Assembly: GCA_030323885.1 (NCBI GenBank)
Contig: CM059199.1
Location: 73,741,050 to 73,805,049 of the forward strand
Source: Branchipolynoe longqiensis
Lineage: Eukaryota > Annelida > Polychaeta > Phyllodocida > Polynoidae
Length of the DNA: 64,000 nt
Direction of reading: 5' to 3'
The notes under the pieces were generated by a model that saw only the letters and a program-made list of their open reading frames with translations, was not told the DNA's origin and searched no databases. Within the stretch, counting starts at the first letter, position 1; the number at the start of each line of letters is the position of its first letter. Of the stretch, positions 22,440 to 33,300 are shown in pieces. Both the position numbers and the translations under genes were made by a program.

Positions 22440-22710
22440 CAGATGAAAACGCCACACCGGCCCTCTGGTGGTGGTGGCAAGAACTAATGGTATGGGTAGC
22501 AGCTGATTGTATGTACTTGTACACAGAAAAGTGTATATTGGTGTGTCTGCGTCACCCGTTGAACATGTGGCGCCACCTGATGAGTCCTGCCTGCACTTGC
22601 TCACTCAGCTCCCCCACCCTTCACCACGTGACCGCCACTGCCAACCCCTCGTGTTATTAAGTCATGTGACTGTAGTGCTCGACACACTGGTTTGTGGCCC
22701 GGACCAGCAG
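22440..22710. repeat. ~250-bp duplicated segment, copy 2
   Basis: Paralogue of 21710-21960. In this copy the second E-box is GTCATGTGAC, one base changed from the palindrome. Confidence 0.85.
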
Positions 22711-22799
22711 GAATGTAAAACGGGAATGGCTTTTTGTTGGGCGTGTCTGGACTGGACGGTGACCATTCAGCGCATGCGCAGCCTTAACCGGGAGGGCAA
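22711..22799. promoter_or_regulatory. NRF1-like site in a candidate TATA-less promoter
   Basis: GCGCATGCGCAG (22770-22781) matches the NRF1 palindromic consensus (an animal promoter factor). It follows E-boxes in the duplicated segment and precedes G-rich sequence. No attached ORF is recognisable. Confidence 0.35.
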
Positions 22800-23204
22800 C
22801 TGAGGCGGGCAGGGGGCGGGAGGGAGGGGCGGGGGTAGTTCACGGGAGTGCAGGGGAAGGAAGGGGATGAGGGGAGGAAAGGGGATGGCAGGGAAGAGGA
22901 GTTGAGGGGAGGGGGTAAGGGGGTGGGAGGGGCGAGGGTGATTAGGAGGAGGTGGGGGGGGGGGGAGGAGGAAGGGAGGGAGAGGGGATGGCAGGGGTGC
23001 GGAGTTGAGGGGAGGGGGGAAGGGGGCGGGTGGGGAGGGGAGGGGTGCAGGGCGGGGCCGGGAAGGAAGTGGAGGGGCGGTGAGGGGAGGGGAGGGGGCG
23101 GCAGAGGAGGGCATGGGCGCGGTGGCGGAAAGGAGGGGGGTGGCGGCCAGAGAAGGGGAAAGGGAGGGGGGATGAGGTTGGGAGCGGGGCAAAGGCAAAG
23201 GCAG
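22800..23204. repeat. G-rich low-complexity tract
   Basis: GGGGAGGGG/GGGGAAGG repeats of about 400 bp. The long frames on either strand are compositional. Confidence 0.85.
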
Positions 23205-23322
23205 AAAGAGAAATTTCAATCACACACAATTGGTCTTTCTCATTTCACTGCTCCTTTACCTATCCTAGTAATACCGATCACTAGGTTAGGTAGCGACAAG
23301 TATACATTATTAAATAATTGGT
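23205..23322 (-). mobile_element. SINE-1 fragment, variant tail
   Basis: GAGAAATTTCAATCACACAC and GGTCTTTCTCATTTCACTGC are the alternative 3' end; then CCTATCCTAGTAATACCGA and GCGACAAGTAT of the body. It is embedded between G-rich tracts and breaks off at GGTTTGG. Confidence 0.65.
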
Positions 23323-25690
23323 TTGGGAGAGAAGGGAGGGGATGGGGAACGAGGGGGGTCGGGGAAGGGAGGGGTGGGGAGGATGAGGGGAGTGAGGAGA
23401 GGGACGGGCGGGGGAGGGATGTGGGAACGGGTGGTGGGGCGGGCAGGGGGAGTGATTGGAGGTTGGCGATGGGGCGGGAAAGCGGAGGCAGTGGGTGGGA
23501 CAGGGTGGGAGGGGTGGCGTGGGGTGGGAATCGGAGGTGAGGTGGAAGAGGATGGGAGGGGTGTTGGTGCTATGGTGGAATCGGAATGGGGTGAACCATG
23601 GAAGAATGGGATGGGGGCGGGAATCAGGAGGGGGTTGGGACAGGATGGGATGTGATGGGGCAGGAATCGGAGTGGGGTGGGACAGGATGGGATGGGACAG
23701 GACTGCGGTGTGGGGGGGTTTGGAATGGGATGGGGAGGGGGGGGGGGGTGAGGGGGGGAGAAGGGAGTAGGACAAGAGGGGAGGAGAAGGTTACAGGGTG
23801 GGGGAGGGTGATGAGACAGGGTGGGAAGGGTTGAGTCAGGAATGTGGAGGGTGGGGACAGGGTGGGGGGAGGGTGGAGACAGGGTGGGGAGGTGAGACAG
23901 GGTGATGGGAGGGTGGGACAGGGTGGGGAAGGGTTGAGTCAGGGTGGGGGAAGGGTGACACAGGTTTTGGGGGAGGGTTGATGAGACAGGGTTGGGAAGG
24001 GTGAGGCATGGTGGGGGAGGAGTGAGGCAGGGATGTGAGGCAGGGTGAGGAAGGGTGAGTGGGGTGGTGGAGGGTGAGACAGAGTGTGGAAGGGTTGACA
24101 CATGGTGGGGTGGGTGAGACAGGGTGTGTGGAAGGGTGGGGGACAGGCTGGGAAGGGTGGGACAGGGTGGGCAGGGTGAGACAGGGTGTGGTAGGGTGAG
24201 TACGGGGGGGGGGAAGTGGGGGACAGGGTGTGAAAGGGGATGAGACAGGGTGGGGGAAAGGGTGGGACAGGGGTGGGGAGGGTGAGACAGGTAGTGTGGA
24301 AGGGTGAGACAGGGGCGGAAGGGTGAGACTGGGTGGGGAAGGGTGACACAGGTTGGGGGAGGGTGAGGACAGGAGGTTGGGAAGGGTGGGCAGGGGGTGG
24401 GGGCGGTGTGAGACAGGGTTGAGGGAAGGTGATACGGGGTGGGGGAGGGTGAGACAGGGTGGGGGGGTGGGTCGAGACAGGGTGGGGAGGGTGTGAACAT
24501 GGTGGGGAAGGCCGAGGTCAGGGTGGGGAAGGGTGAGGAGGAGTGAGGACGGTGAGACAGGAGGGGGAAGGGTGAGACAGGGTGGGGAGGGTTGAGACTG
24601 GGTGGGAGGTGAGATGAGACAGATGGGGAGGGTGAGACAGGTGATGGGAGGGTGAGAACAGGGTGTATATATATGACAGGGTGGGGAGGGTGAGACAGGG
24701 TGGTCGGGAAGGGTGACACAGGGTGGTGGGTTGGGAGGGTGAGGCCAGGGTGGGGAAGAAGCATGAGGCTGGGTAGTGGCGAGGGATGAGACAGGGTGGG
24801 GAAGGGTGAGACAGGGTGGGGGGAGGGTGAGACAGGGGTGGAGGGAGGGGTGAGACAGGGTGGGGAGGGTGGAGAAGGGTGGGAAGGGTGAGACAGGGGT
24901 GGGGATGGAAGGGTGAGGAAGGTTGGGGGAGGGTTGTGAGAGGAGGTGGGTAGGGTGATGAGTCTGGGTGGGGAGGGTGAGACAGGGTGGGAGGGTGAGA
25001 CAGGTTGGGGAAGGGTGAGACAAGTGGGGAGGGTGAGGGTGCGTGGGGGGAGTGAGACAGGGTGTGGGGTGGAGAGAGGTTGGGAGGGTGAGACAGTAGC
25101 GCGAGGTGGAGGACAGGGTCGGACAAGGGTGAGACAGGGGTGGGGGAAGGGGAGGACGGGTGGGGAAGGGTGAGACAGGGTGGGGGAGGGTGTGACAGGA
25201 GTGAGGACGGGGTTAGACGGGGTAGGGAAAAAGGCGTGAGACGGGGTGGGGAAAGGGTGAGACAGGGTAGGGGAGGGTTAAGACCGCGGTGGGGGAGGGG
25301 GGGGGACAGGGTCGGGGGGAGCTGGACCGTCGTGGGGAAGGGTGAGACAGGGTGGGGTTGGATGAGGGGTAGGCGTGGGTAAGGTTGTGAGACGGGGTAG
25401 GTAAGGGGATAGACAGGGGTGGAGGAGGTTTGAGACAGGGTGGAGAGGGTGAGACAGGGGGGGGGAGTGAAGAGTGGAGGGTTGAGGATGGGTGGGGAGG
25501 GTGAGACAGGGTGGGGAGGGTGAGACAGGGTGGGGAGGGTGAGACATGGTGGGAGGGTGAGACAGGGTGGGGAGGGTGAGACAGGGTGGGGAGGGTGAGA
25601 CAGGGTGGGGGAGGGTGATACAGGGTGTGGAGGGTGAGACAGGGTGCGGAGGGTGAGACAGGGTGCGGAGGGTGTTGCTGGGGCTAGGAG
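23323..25690. repeat. G-rich ~20-bp minisatellite, 2.4 kb
   Basis: Repeated GGGTGAGACAGGGTGGGGAG-type units with many runs of three to eight G on the plus strand, most regular at 25480-25680. The long minus-strand frames (up to about 480 codons of Pro/Ser/His/Leu) are a by-product of composition. Confidence 0.95.
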
Positions 25691-25894
25691 AAGGGCGGAG
25701 ACAGGAGGGTTGAGGGGGGAGGGAGGTGAGGCTGGGATTAGCCGGAGGCAGTTGACAGCAAATAACCAGACCGGTGGGTGGTCTGGTAAACGGCTGAGTC
25801 AAACCAGACTTCCAAAGTTTATCCTTGTAGCTAACCCGTCGCCCTGTTTGGAATTATATATATATATATATATATATATATGGATCAGCCTCAA
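25691..25894. other. unassigned DNA with TA run
   Basis: TA microsatellite at about 25855-25880; otherwise nothing. Confidence 0.4.
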
Positions 25895-26560
25895 GAAAAT
25901 GGGCCAATATATTAGGCCCAAATCTATTAATTGCTATCATATTTAGCAGAATAACATAATCAAAAAGTGAAATTTTGTCAAATTAACCACAAAATCAAAG
26001 CGACTTTAACGCCACCGCTGCATTGGCTGCGATATTCTTATTGTCGAATCGATGAATGTAAACAAAACAAATCGCTCCCACCGCTGAATCGGCTGCAATA
26101 TTGGGAAATAGCAGTGCTCGCCGGCAACAGGTTCACCAGTAACAAGGCTGCTGATTACCGGCCGCCGAATCGGCAGCGATATTGTGCAATACCGGTGCTC
26201 GCCGGCAACAGGCTCACCAGTAACAAGGATGCAGGTTCCCGGCCGCCGAATCAGCAGCAATATTGGGAAATAGTGGTGCTCGCCAGCAACAATCTCACCA
26301 GTAACAAGGCTGCTGGTTCCCGGCTGCCGAATCAGCGGCAATATTGTGCAATACCAGTGGTCGCCGGCAACAGGATCAGAGAGATTTCCATAATGTAAAA
26401 TTAATTCATGTATAGCTAAAACGAACCGTTTAGGCCACCATGCATATGGCGTGACATACTTTGCGATGTCCCTGATAACCGGTGATAGCTACCCAGGGTT
26501 AGAGGGTTAACACCACACACCGCAAACACCGCTCCATGCATATGGTTCCTTCAACCCCCG
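25895..26560. mobile_element. element related to the 11979-12964 TIR element
   Basis: Starts with TTAGGCCCAAATCTATTAAT and the same unit as the internal ~200-bp repeat at 12370. It then has four ~60-65-bp repeats around GCCGGCAACAGGTTCACCAG and ends near GCTCCATGCATATGG. The shared GGCGTGACATACTT block (26447-26460) also occurs at 12874. Confidence 0.55.
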
Positions 26561-26698
26561 CCCATTCACTCTCCCCCCCTCCCTCGACGATCCCAACCCC
26601 TAACCCCCACCCACCCCTCCCCTCATTGCAAACAGACACAAACATAGGCCTACTTCGTCCTAACATGCCTACAGGTTAGTGTGTCGCTATACCTCGGT
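26561..26698. other. C-rich unassigned spacer
   Basis: Nothing recognised. Confidence 0.4.
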
Positions 26699-27593
26699 CC
26701 GTATGTATGAAGTGGTGTTAGCTTATCCCAGTGATAGGCGCTATCCCCGGGATAGTTATTGGGAGGATAGCTGTGTGGTTCAACTGGTATGTATGAGCCC
26801 CCATGGCTATTTTTAGATATGGGAATTCCCTCGAACTTTTACCTGCATGTATTGATATCAGTTATCGGTTAGTCTTTCCACTGGTACAGTGTTATTCTAA
26901 CTGGTACCCACATTTCAATGTCAGCATAAATAACAGAATTTGATATTAGCAGCTGGTCGAGTCAAACGAATGACGTAAAAATGTATACTTGTCGCTTCCT
27001 AGCCTGGCGCTTGGCATTAATAGGATAGGGAAAGGACTGGTTGGCTGAGTGTCAGGGTAATGGGACTGAGTGGGATATCAGGGCGTGGTGCTGGGTTCTC
27101 GCAGTGGGGCAGCACTATAAAGTCGCCATGAGTGCGCACTGTCACAAGTCAGTACCCTTCCTGATATGACCTTAGATGTTGCTAGGACGAAAACAACAAG
27201 AAAGAAACAAGCTGATATTAGCAGTGAATATCATGATCATAGATAACAGAATTTGATATTAGTAGTGAATCTATGGTTTGTTTTGGTCATTTTAATGTTA
27301 TTAATGCCCGCTTGGTGGCAGTGGCTGCCTCTCACGCCTTTCACACAAGGTTTTCAATTTTAGCACTCTATTATTATTAAGTCACACTCATACATACAGG
27401 AATTTGATATTAACAGTGCAAAAGCTACAGCTATCCTGTTGGGATAGCGCTAACCCAGGTATAAAAGAGGGATAGGATAACACGCTTCGGATCGCGAGGA
27501 TATCGCTAACACTGCTCCATGCATACCGCTTTTATCGCAGCTATCCTGGCGCTATCCTCGGAATAGGATCACAAACACCGATTCATGCATACG
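26699..27593. mobile_element. TIR element with GGATA/TATCC-dense interior
   Basis: Left CGTATGTATGAAGTGGTGTT; right reverse complemented CGTATGCATGAATCGGTGTT. Near both ends GATAGCGC, CTATCC and GGGATAG recur in both orientations. A headless SINE-1 (26952-27205) sits inside. No transposase ORF. Confidence 0.6.
26952..27205 (+). mobile_element. SINE-1, headless
   Basis: Starts at CTGGTCGAGTCAAACGAATG, so the tRNA head is absent; the body and tail to ATGTTGCTAGGACG are present. 5' truncation is the usual outcome of target-primed reverse transcription. Confidence 0.8.
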
Positions 27594-27596
27594 CCA

Positions 27597-27900
27597 CCGG
27601 GCGCGGTGGCCTAATCGGTAGAGCGCAAGCCTCGCGTGCGGAATGTCAAACCAATTACTTTAAAATTGATACTCGTCGCTTCATAGATTGGCGCTCGGCA
27701 TTAATAGGATAGAACAAGGACTGGTTAGCTCAGGGTCAGGATAATGTGACTGAGTGTGATATTGGGTCATGGTGCCGGTGGCCTGATTTCCCAGTGGGGC
27801 AGCACTATAAAGTCACCATAAATGTGCACTGCTAAAGGTCGGTACCAGTCATGATGTGACCTTAGATGTTGCCAGGATGTTAAACTCCAACAAGCACCCA
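27597..27900 (+). mobile_element. SINE-1, head type II with internal gap
   Basis: Head GGGCGCGGTGGCCTAATCGG, then GCCTCGCGTGCGGAATGTC directly joined to AAACCAATTAC, so the B box is deleted. Body and tail follow normally. The same GCGCGGTGGCC head is at 63786. Confidence 0.8.
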
Positions 27901-27984
27901 ATCATGCAAATTCGGCCCCTGGTTCAGGAATGGGCGGCACACGGGTACCGGCTAAGGTCGAGCAAGGTGAGGACTTGAGTAGGG

Positions 27985-28978
27985 TCTGGACAGGCGTGAC
28001 TGGATTGAAAGGGGAGGAGCGGAGGAGTGGGGGAGTGGGGGAGTGGTTGGAGGAGGGGATAGGTGTGGGTGTGGACGTGTGGTGGCTGTGTGGCTGTAGG
28101 TGTGGGTGTGGAGGTGGGGTGGAGGTGGGGTGAGTGTGTGGCTGGACGTGGGGGTAGGTGTGGGTGTGGATGTGGGGTGGGCGTGTGGCTGGAGGTGGGG
28201 GTAGGTGTGGGTGTGGACGTGTGGTGACTGTGTGGCTGGAGGTGGGGGTAGGTGTGGGTGTGGAGGGTGGGTGGGTGGGGTGAGTGGGGGTAGGTGTGGG
28301 TGTGGAGGTGGGGTGGGCGTGTGGCTGGAGGTGGGGGTAGGTGTGGGTGTGGACGTGTGGTGGCTGTGTGGCTGGAGGTGGGGGGACGTGTGGGTGTGGA
28401 GGTGGGTGGGCGTGTGGCTGGAGGTGGGGGTAGTGTGGGGGTGGAGTGGGGTGGAGGTGTGAGTGTGGCTGGAGTTAGAGTGGTGCTGTGGAGGGGGGGT
28501 AGGTGTGGGTGTGGGTGGGGTGGTGTGGCTGGAGGTGGGGGTAGGTGTGGGTGTGGAGGTGTGTGGTGGTGGGGTGTGTGTGGAGGTGGGGTTGTAGGCG
28601 TGGTGTGGTGGGGTGGAGGTGGGGTGAGTGTTGGCTGGACGTGGGGTAGGTGTGGGGGTGATGTGGGGGGAGGTGGGGGGTGGTAGTGTGGGTGTGGAGG
28701 TGGGTGGGCGTGTGCTGGATGTGGGGGTAGGTGTGGGTGTGGACGTGTGGTGTTGGTGGGGGTAGGTGTGTGTGGGAGGTGGGGAGGTGGTGGGTGTGGG
28801 CTGGAGTGTCTGGAGGTGGGTGTAGGTGGGCGTGTGGCGTGGGGTGGGCGGTGCGGTGGGGGTAGAGGACGGTGGAGGTGGGCGTGTGGCGGTGGGGGTG
28901 TGTGGCTGGAGGGGGAGTGGAGGTGGGGGACGTGTGGGTGTGGAGGTGGAAGTTGTGGTGAGGGGGGCCTGTTGTGAG
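27985..28978. repeat. GT/G-rich ~39-bp minisatellite
   Basis: Units of GGCTGGAGGTGGGGGTAGGT followed by GTGGGTGTGGACGTGTGGT. G-rich on the plus strand. Both strands have long low-complexity frames that I do not treat as genes. Confidence 0.95.
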
Positions 28979-29040
28979 ATGGAGGTTTACGTCTGCCAAC
29001 ATCTAAGGGAATACAGGACCATCCAATCCGAGCTGGTGTG
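28979..29040 (-). mobile_element. SINE-1 tail remnant in G-rich array
   Basis: GGTTTACGTCTGCCAACATC then TAAGG resembles the tail and splits two G-rich arrays. Confidence 0.4.
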
Positions 29041-29370
29041 TAGGAGTGATGGTGGAGGTGGAGGTGAAGGTTCACGTGGGGTGTGTTAGTCGGGATGGAT
29101 GTGGGTGGGGATTGGAGGAAGGGGGTGGGAGGTGTGACTCGAGACAGAGGAGGAGCTAGGGGTGGGGTTGGGGGTGTGAGCTGGGGGTGGGGGTAGGTGT
29201 GTGAGAAGAAGGAGGAGGTGGGGTTGTGGGTGGAGTATGGGTGTGGGTCGGGGTGTGAGAAGAAGGATGAGGTGGGGGTGTGGGTGGAGTAGAGGTGGGG
29301 GTTGGGGTGTGAGATGGAGGTGGAGGGGCCGTGGGAGCGGGTGGGGGTTAGGTGGGGAGCAGGGTGATCC
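29041..29370. repeat. G-rich minisatellite with AGAAGAAGGA
   Basis: GGTGTGAGAAGAAGGAGGAG alternates with GTGGGTGGAGTATGG units. Confidence 0.85.
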
Positions 29371-29389
29371 CGTCACTGGATACTGTTGC

Positions 29390-29520
29390 CTACAGCAGAC
29401 CGGAAGTGGCCGGTTGGTGCTGCGGAAGGCGTCACGTGACTGGCTGTCAATATAGCCGCGGTTTAGCTATAGTTGCACGCCGCATGTAGTGATCGGTGCA
29501 GTAACATGGCCAACACGCCT
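29390..29520 (+). promoter_or_regulatory. candidate TATA-less promoter
   Basis: ACCGGAAGTG (29399-29408, ETS/GABP type), GTCACGTGAC (29431-29440, palindromic E-box) and AACATGGCCAAC (about 29503, YY1-like around an ATG at 29506) lie within 110 bp with CpG-containing sequence. This combination is typical of animal housekeeping promoters. The frame from the ATG (MANTPMFIVFFG...) runs into SINE sequence, so a spliced first exon is possible but unproven. Confidence 0.35.
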
Positions 29521-29566
29521 ATGTTTATTGTTTTTTTTGGGGTGTTTTTTTGTGGGTACATTAGTT

Positions 29567-29741
29567 GTTTAAGCAGGGGAAATTTCAGTAAGATGATTGG
29601 TCTTCCTCATTCCACTGCTCCTTGCCCTATCCTAATAATGCTGAGCGCCTGTCTAGGAAGCGACAAGTAACAATTTTTAAGTCATCGGTTTGACTCGACC
29701 AGGATTCGAACGACGCGTAACTCATTCGGCCATCGCGGCCG
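29567..29741 (-). mobile_element. SINE-1 with variant tail
   Basis: Tail GTTTAAGCAGGGGAAATTTC, then the normal body (GCGACAAGTAACAATTTTTA) and a shortened head (ATTCGGCCATCGCGGCC). Confidence 0.7.
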
Positions 29742-30967
29742 GTTATTCAGTCATTATGGTTGAATATGGCCAGTCATAATTGATATATCCTGAAGTTACT
29801 TACCTATTGTCGATGTGCTTACAGGAACTTAAGAGTAAACTAAAAAGTGTAAGCACAAAGTGGAAAAATGTATATCATAAAAGATTTAGTATGGAAAGAA
29901 TAATTGTAAGCGCAAAATTGTTCACACATGCTTACAGGAAATTAAAAAGTAGTAAGCGCAGCAGAAAAAAGGTGAATATTATAATAAAAGGCTTTCGAAT
30001 GAAAAATATATCAAACTGAGAGTAAATGTCTGCATATATTTATAGTGCGACAATGTAGCTACGCCTCTGGTCCAGCAGTTAGCACTTTGGCTTTTTCACA
30101 ATTATTATCATTATGGAACTAGACAGGCAGTACACAACCACCTACTGAAGGAACAATATCTCACCTGACCATGCGCACAGTCACTGCTTGCTGCATTCTG
30201 GCACAAAAAGCAAAAGATAGGCCAGAAAAGTTGGTACATATTACAAATATGGAAACTAGCCCTCCTAGGTACTAAGGAAATCTGAATGACTATCACCATA
30301 TGGTGCAGTCCGTCTGGGTATGTGTAATGGCACAAACAAAAGCAGAACAGGGCAGGCCATGGTCAAGCATCGGATTCACCCTGAAATACAACATGGCTAA
30401 GCATACAACACAACCATCCCACCTAGCTGCAGTCCTGAAGGGTCCGGGTGTGTTCTCACACACTGGTGCACTAGCTAAGGAAACGGCGTGGGTGAAAAGA
30501 TGTTGTAGCAAACCACTAAAGGGACGAGATCGTCTCCCGCAGGCCTGTATGTCATCCGGGTAGATGTACATAGTAGGGTAAGGTATCATTCTCACATTAG
30601 GAAAAAAAAATTGAAAAATACAAAAAAACTAATATAGAAACTACGAACACCCAAAGCTCCAAACAGTTGCCCGAGCAAGACCAGGTAAACACTCCTGAGT
30701 CCAGGACCAGACCAAAACAGTATCACAGCTGCCCAGCATTGAAAACAAGCACCCTCACAGGAGCTTATACAATATGGACAGAATAAATAACTTGTCACCA
30801 AAAAAAACCGCTAAACAAAATACTAGTAATATTTTGAATATTTCTCTAAGTATTCTCCCCGATTGATATAGGGCCTCTGTGGTCAGGCTGTGACTATTAG
30901 CGTCATTCAGTTCTAATGACCCTTCTCTAAGCACCATATAGTTTATTTGTAGGTGCATTTCTAGAAT
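29742..30967. other. unassigned intergenic DNA, ~1.2 kb
   Basis: Has short internal repeats around GCTTACAGGAA and TAAGCGCA (29815-29965) in a Lys-rich 79-codon frame (29780-30019). No recognisable protein or element. Confidence 0.35.
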
Positions 30968-31151
30968 AATATTACTGACTCAATGTAAAGCGGAAATTCA
31001 TGTAAGGAACATACATACTATATAATATATTATGTGCATATAAACAAAGAATGCATCCGAATATTACTGACTCAATGTAAAGCGGAAATTCATGTAAGGA
31101 ACATACATACTATATAATATATTATGTGCATATAAACAAAGAATGCATCCG
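30968..31151. repeat. 92-bp tandem duplication
   Basis: Two adjacent copies that appear identical (30968-31059, 31060-31151), starting AATATTACTGACTCAATGTA and ending GAATGCATCCG. Lack of divergence implies a recent event. Confidence 0.9.
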
Positions 31152-32060
31152 AATGTTTCTTTGGTCGGTGTCCTTCTGACGCCGATCCTCACATACCAAA
31201 CTAACTCAGTATCCTAATAGTCGGTCATTCTCTGCATCCCGCAGACTCTCACCCTTGACCAACTGACTCCAACGGGCAAGCGCGGCTCACTTTCAAACAA
31301 TCCCCTTACCAGATGAACAAACTCAACCGAAACTAAGTCCTAGTCTTCCTTCCCCATTCCGCTTCGACAATTTATATTAAAACAAGCCATGAAATAAGGA
31401 AACAGTGGAGGTAAACATAGTGATGTTTTTCAGCCGAGATTTTGCGATGTTGCCTGTAGTTGATGTTGTGTGTTTTTGTCTGTGCTATACCTGCATGAAG
31501 CTGTGGACGGTGGTGTTGTTACTGTATCGATAGGTTGTAATATACCTGATGCAACTGGCTGCGTAACCCCCTACTGGGCAGTAAGTATCAGTAGGACAGA
31601 ATAGCATGGTTCAGTTGCCTTCTCTCACTCCCTAGTAGTAGGACAGAATAGACTACATCGCCATTCCAGCCACGCGATGCATTGTGGGATGAGTAGAAGA
31701 TAAACAAACCCCTGTAATGCACATGGCACATGCTAATACACTGGATGCAGCTGTGAAATGTGCTAGTTTCAGCTCGTCTCAACTCTTGTTTGAAACATAG
31801 AATACCAACTAAGAAAATATATATAATAAATTTAGATGTTAATCTTTTATCTAGCATTGCATTTAGATCAATCTAATCAGCACATCTTATACCATCTGCA
31901 TTTAGATTGAGAAAAATCTGGGCACTCAGACTAGTGTTAGAACCATAGCCAGAGTCAGCTTTACTCATTTTATTTATGTTTTTATTTATATCCTATGGTT
32001 AATAACATGTTTTGGGCTAGGAAATGGGTAGGGTGAATCAGACATTGTTATATATTTCTT
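31152..32060. other. unassigned intergenic DNA
   Basis: Short repeated phrases (for example AGTAGGACAGAATAG at about 31590 and 31637). No gene recognised. Confidence 0.35.
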
Positions 32061-32345
32061 TTATACTGCCTATCATGGATAAGCCTGAATAGGCTTGTTT
32101 TCACCATTAGTCAGTTTGTCGATAGAAAGCCCGAGCCTACACTTTTACCGACCCAATGGATTTTTAACCTCCCACACCACATAGACATGGTATGAGAGCA
32201 ACTGGCCTTTGATGTCGCTGTAAGTTATACACAGCGGTGGAAATCTAAATTGGCAGAGATGGGGGCACGGGGAATCGAACCACCGACCTTCAGATTAGGA
32301 GTCTGACCTAGAAAAAAGTCAGACACTCTAACCACTCCGCCACAG
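32061..32345 (-). mobile_element. SINE-3 (second tRNA-derived family)
   Basis: On the minus strand: TGTGGCGGAGTGGTTAGAGT (A box), a 24-base insertion with TTTTTT inside the anticodon region, then GGTGGTTCGATTCCCCG (B box). The body ends with GGGCTTTCTATCGACAAACT and CCATGATAGGCAGTAT. The 3' part recurs on the plus strand at 53020-53095. Unrelated to SINE-1. Confidence 0.65.
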
Positions 32346-32659
32346 AGAACTTCTTGATAGAACCAAAGGCTAAGGGAGAAAACCATGTTACCGTGGCAGC
32401 ATTAAGGGCGGTGATGAATGGAACTCCCAACATCTCCTGATCAGCCACTGCAGGGACAAATAGTTTGCACCTGTCTTGACGTGTTCTTGCCGGTGTGAGA
32501 CCTCTATTTGCTCCCCAAGAGAGTGCCGCTAGTAACTTGCAAAAGCCAGCAGCACTTCCAACGCTTTGCAAGCAGTTTTTATGAAATGCACTACTGCACA
32601 CAGTTAAGTAATGAAAGCAGTCTTTGTCGCATTGCGATTGACAGCATGAGAGAAGCGGG
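32346..32659. other. unassigned intergenic DNA
   Basis: A minus-strand frame of 439 codons spans 32308-33627, but most of it is polypurine complement. Nothing supports a gene. Confidence 0.35.
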
Positions 32660-33300
32660 AAAGGAGAAAGCAGGGACGAAAAGTGGGAGGATGTGGGTGA
32701 AGCAAAGACGAGGACGGGGAGGAGAAAGAAGATGGAGGAGAAGAAAGAAGAGAAAGGAACATAAAGATAAGTGAATGTCGGAGGCAGGCGACTATGGGGA
32801 GTGAGGAGAAGGAGGGGGAGGAGGAGGAGGAGAACGAGAAAGAGGAGGAGAACGAGGAGGAGAACGAGGAGGAGAATGAGGAGGAGAACGAGGAGGAGAA
32901 CGAGGAGGAGAACGAGGAGAAGGAGGAGGGGAACGAGGAGGAGAAGGGGGAGGAGGAGGAGGAGGAGAATGAGAAGGAGGAGAATGAGGAGAATGAGGAG
33001 GAGAAGGAGGAGGATGAGAAGCTGGAGGAGAAGGGGGAGGAGGCAGAGGAGAAGGAGGAGGAGGACGGGGAGGAGAAAGAAGATCGAGGAGAAGAAACAA
33101 TGGAAACGAACATAAATATAAGTGAATGTCGGAGGCAGGCGACTATGGGGAGTGAGGAGAAGGAGGAGCAGGAGAAGGGGGAGGAGGAGAAGGAGGAGGA
33201 GAAGGAGGAGGAGAAGAAGGAGGAGGAGAAAGTTGATGGCCATCAACGGTGGAATCACATCCGGGGCAGCTGCGGGAAAGTAGAGGTGAAGAAGTGAGGC
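32660..33300. repeat. GAG/GAGGAGAAC polypurine repeat
   Basis: GAGGAGAACGAG trinucleotide-based repeats, interrupted by a directly repeated block GAATGTCGGAGGCAGGCGAC (about 32773 and 33123). Glu-rich on plus; Ser/Leu/Pro-rich on minus. Confidence 0.9.

Noticed and set aside
23310..24764. 484-codon minus-strand ORF rich in Pro/Ser/His
   Set aside because: It is the complement of a G-rich minisatellite. Several frames are open at once and no domain is visible.
27924..29075. 383-codon minus-strand His/Pro-rich ORF
   Set aside because: Complement of a GT/G-rich minisatellite.
29780..30019. 79-codon Lys-rich ORF
   Set aside because: Built partly from short local repeats; no recognisable motif or flanking gene signals.
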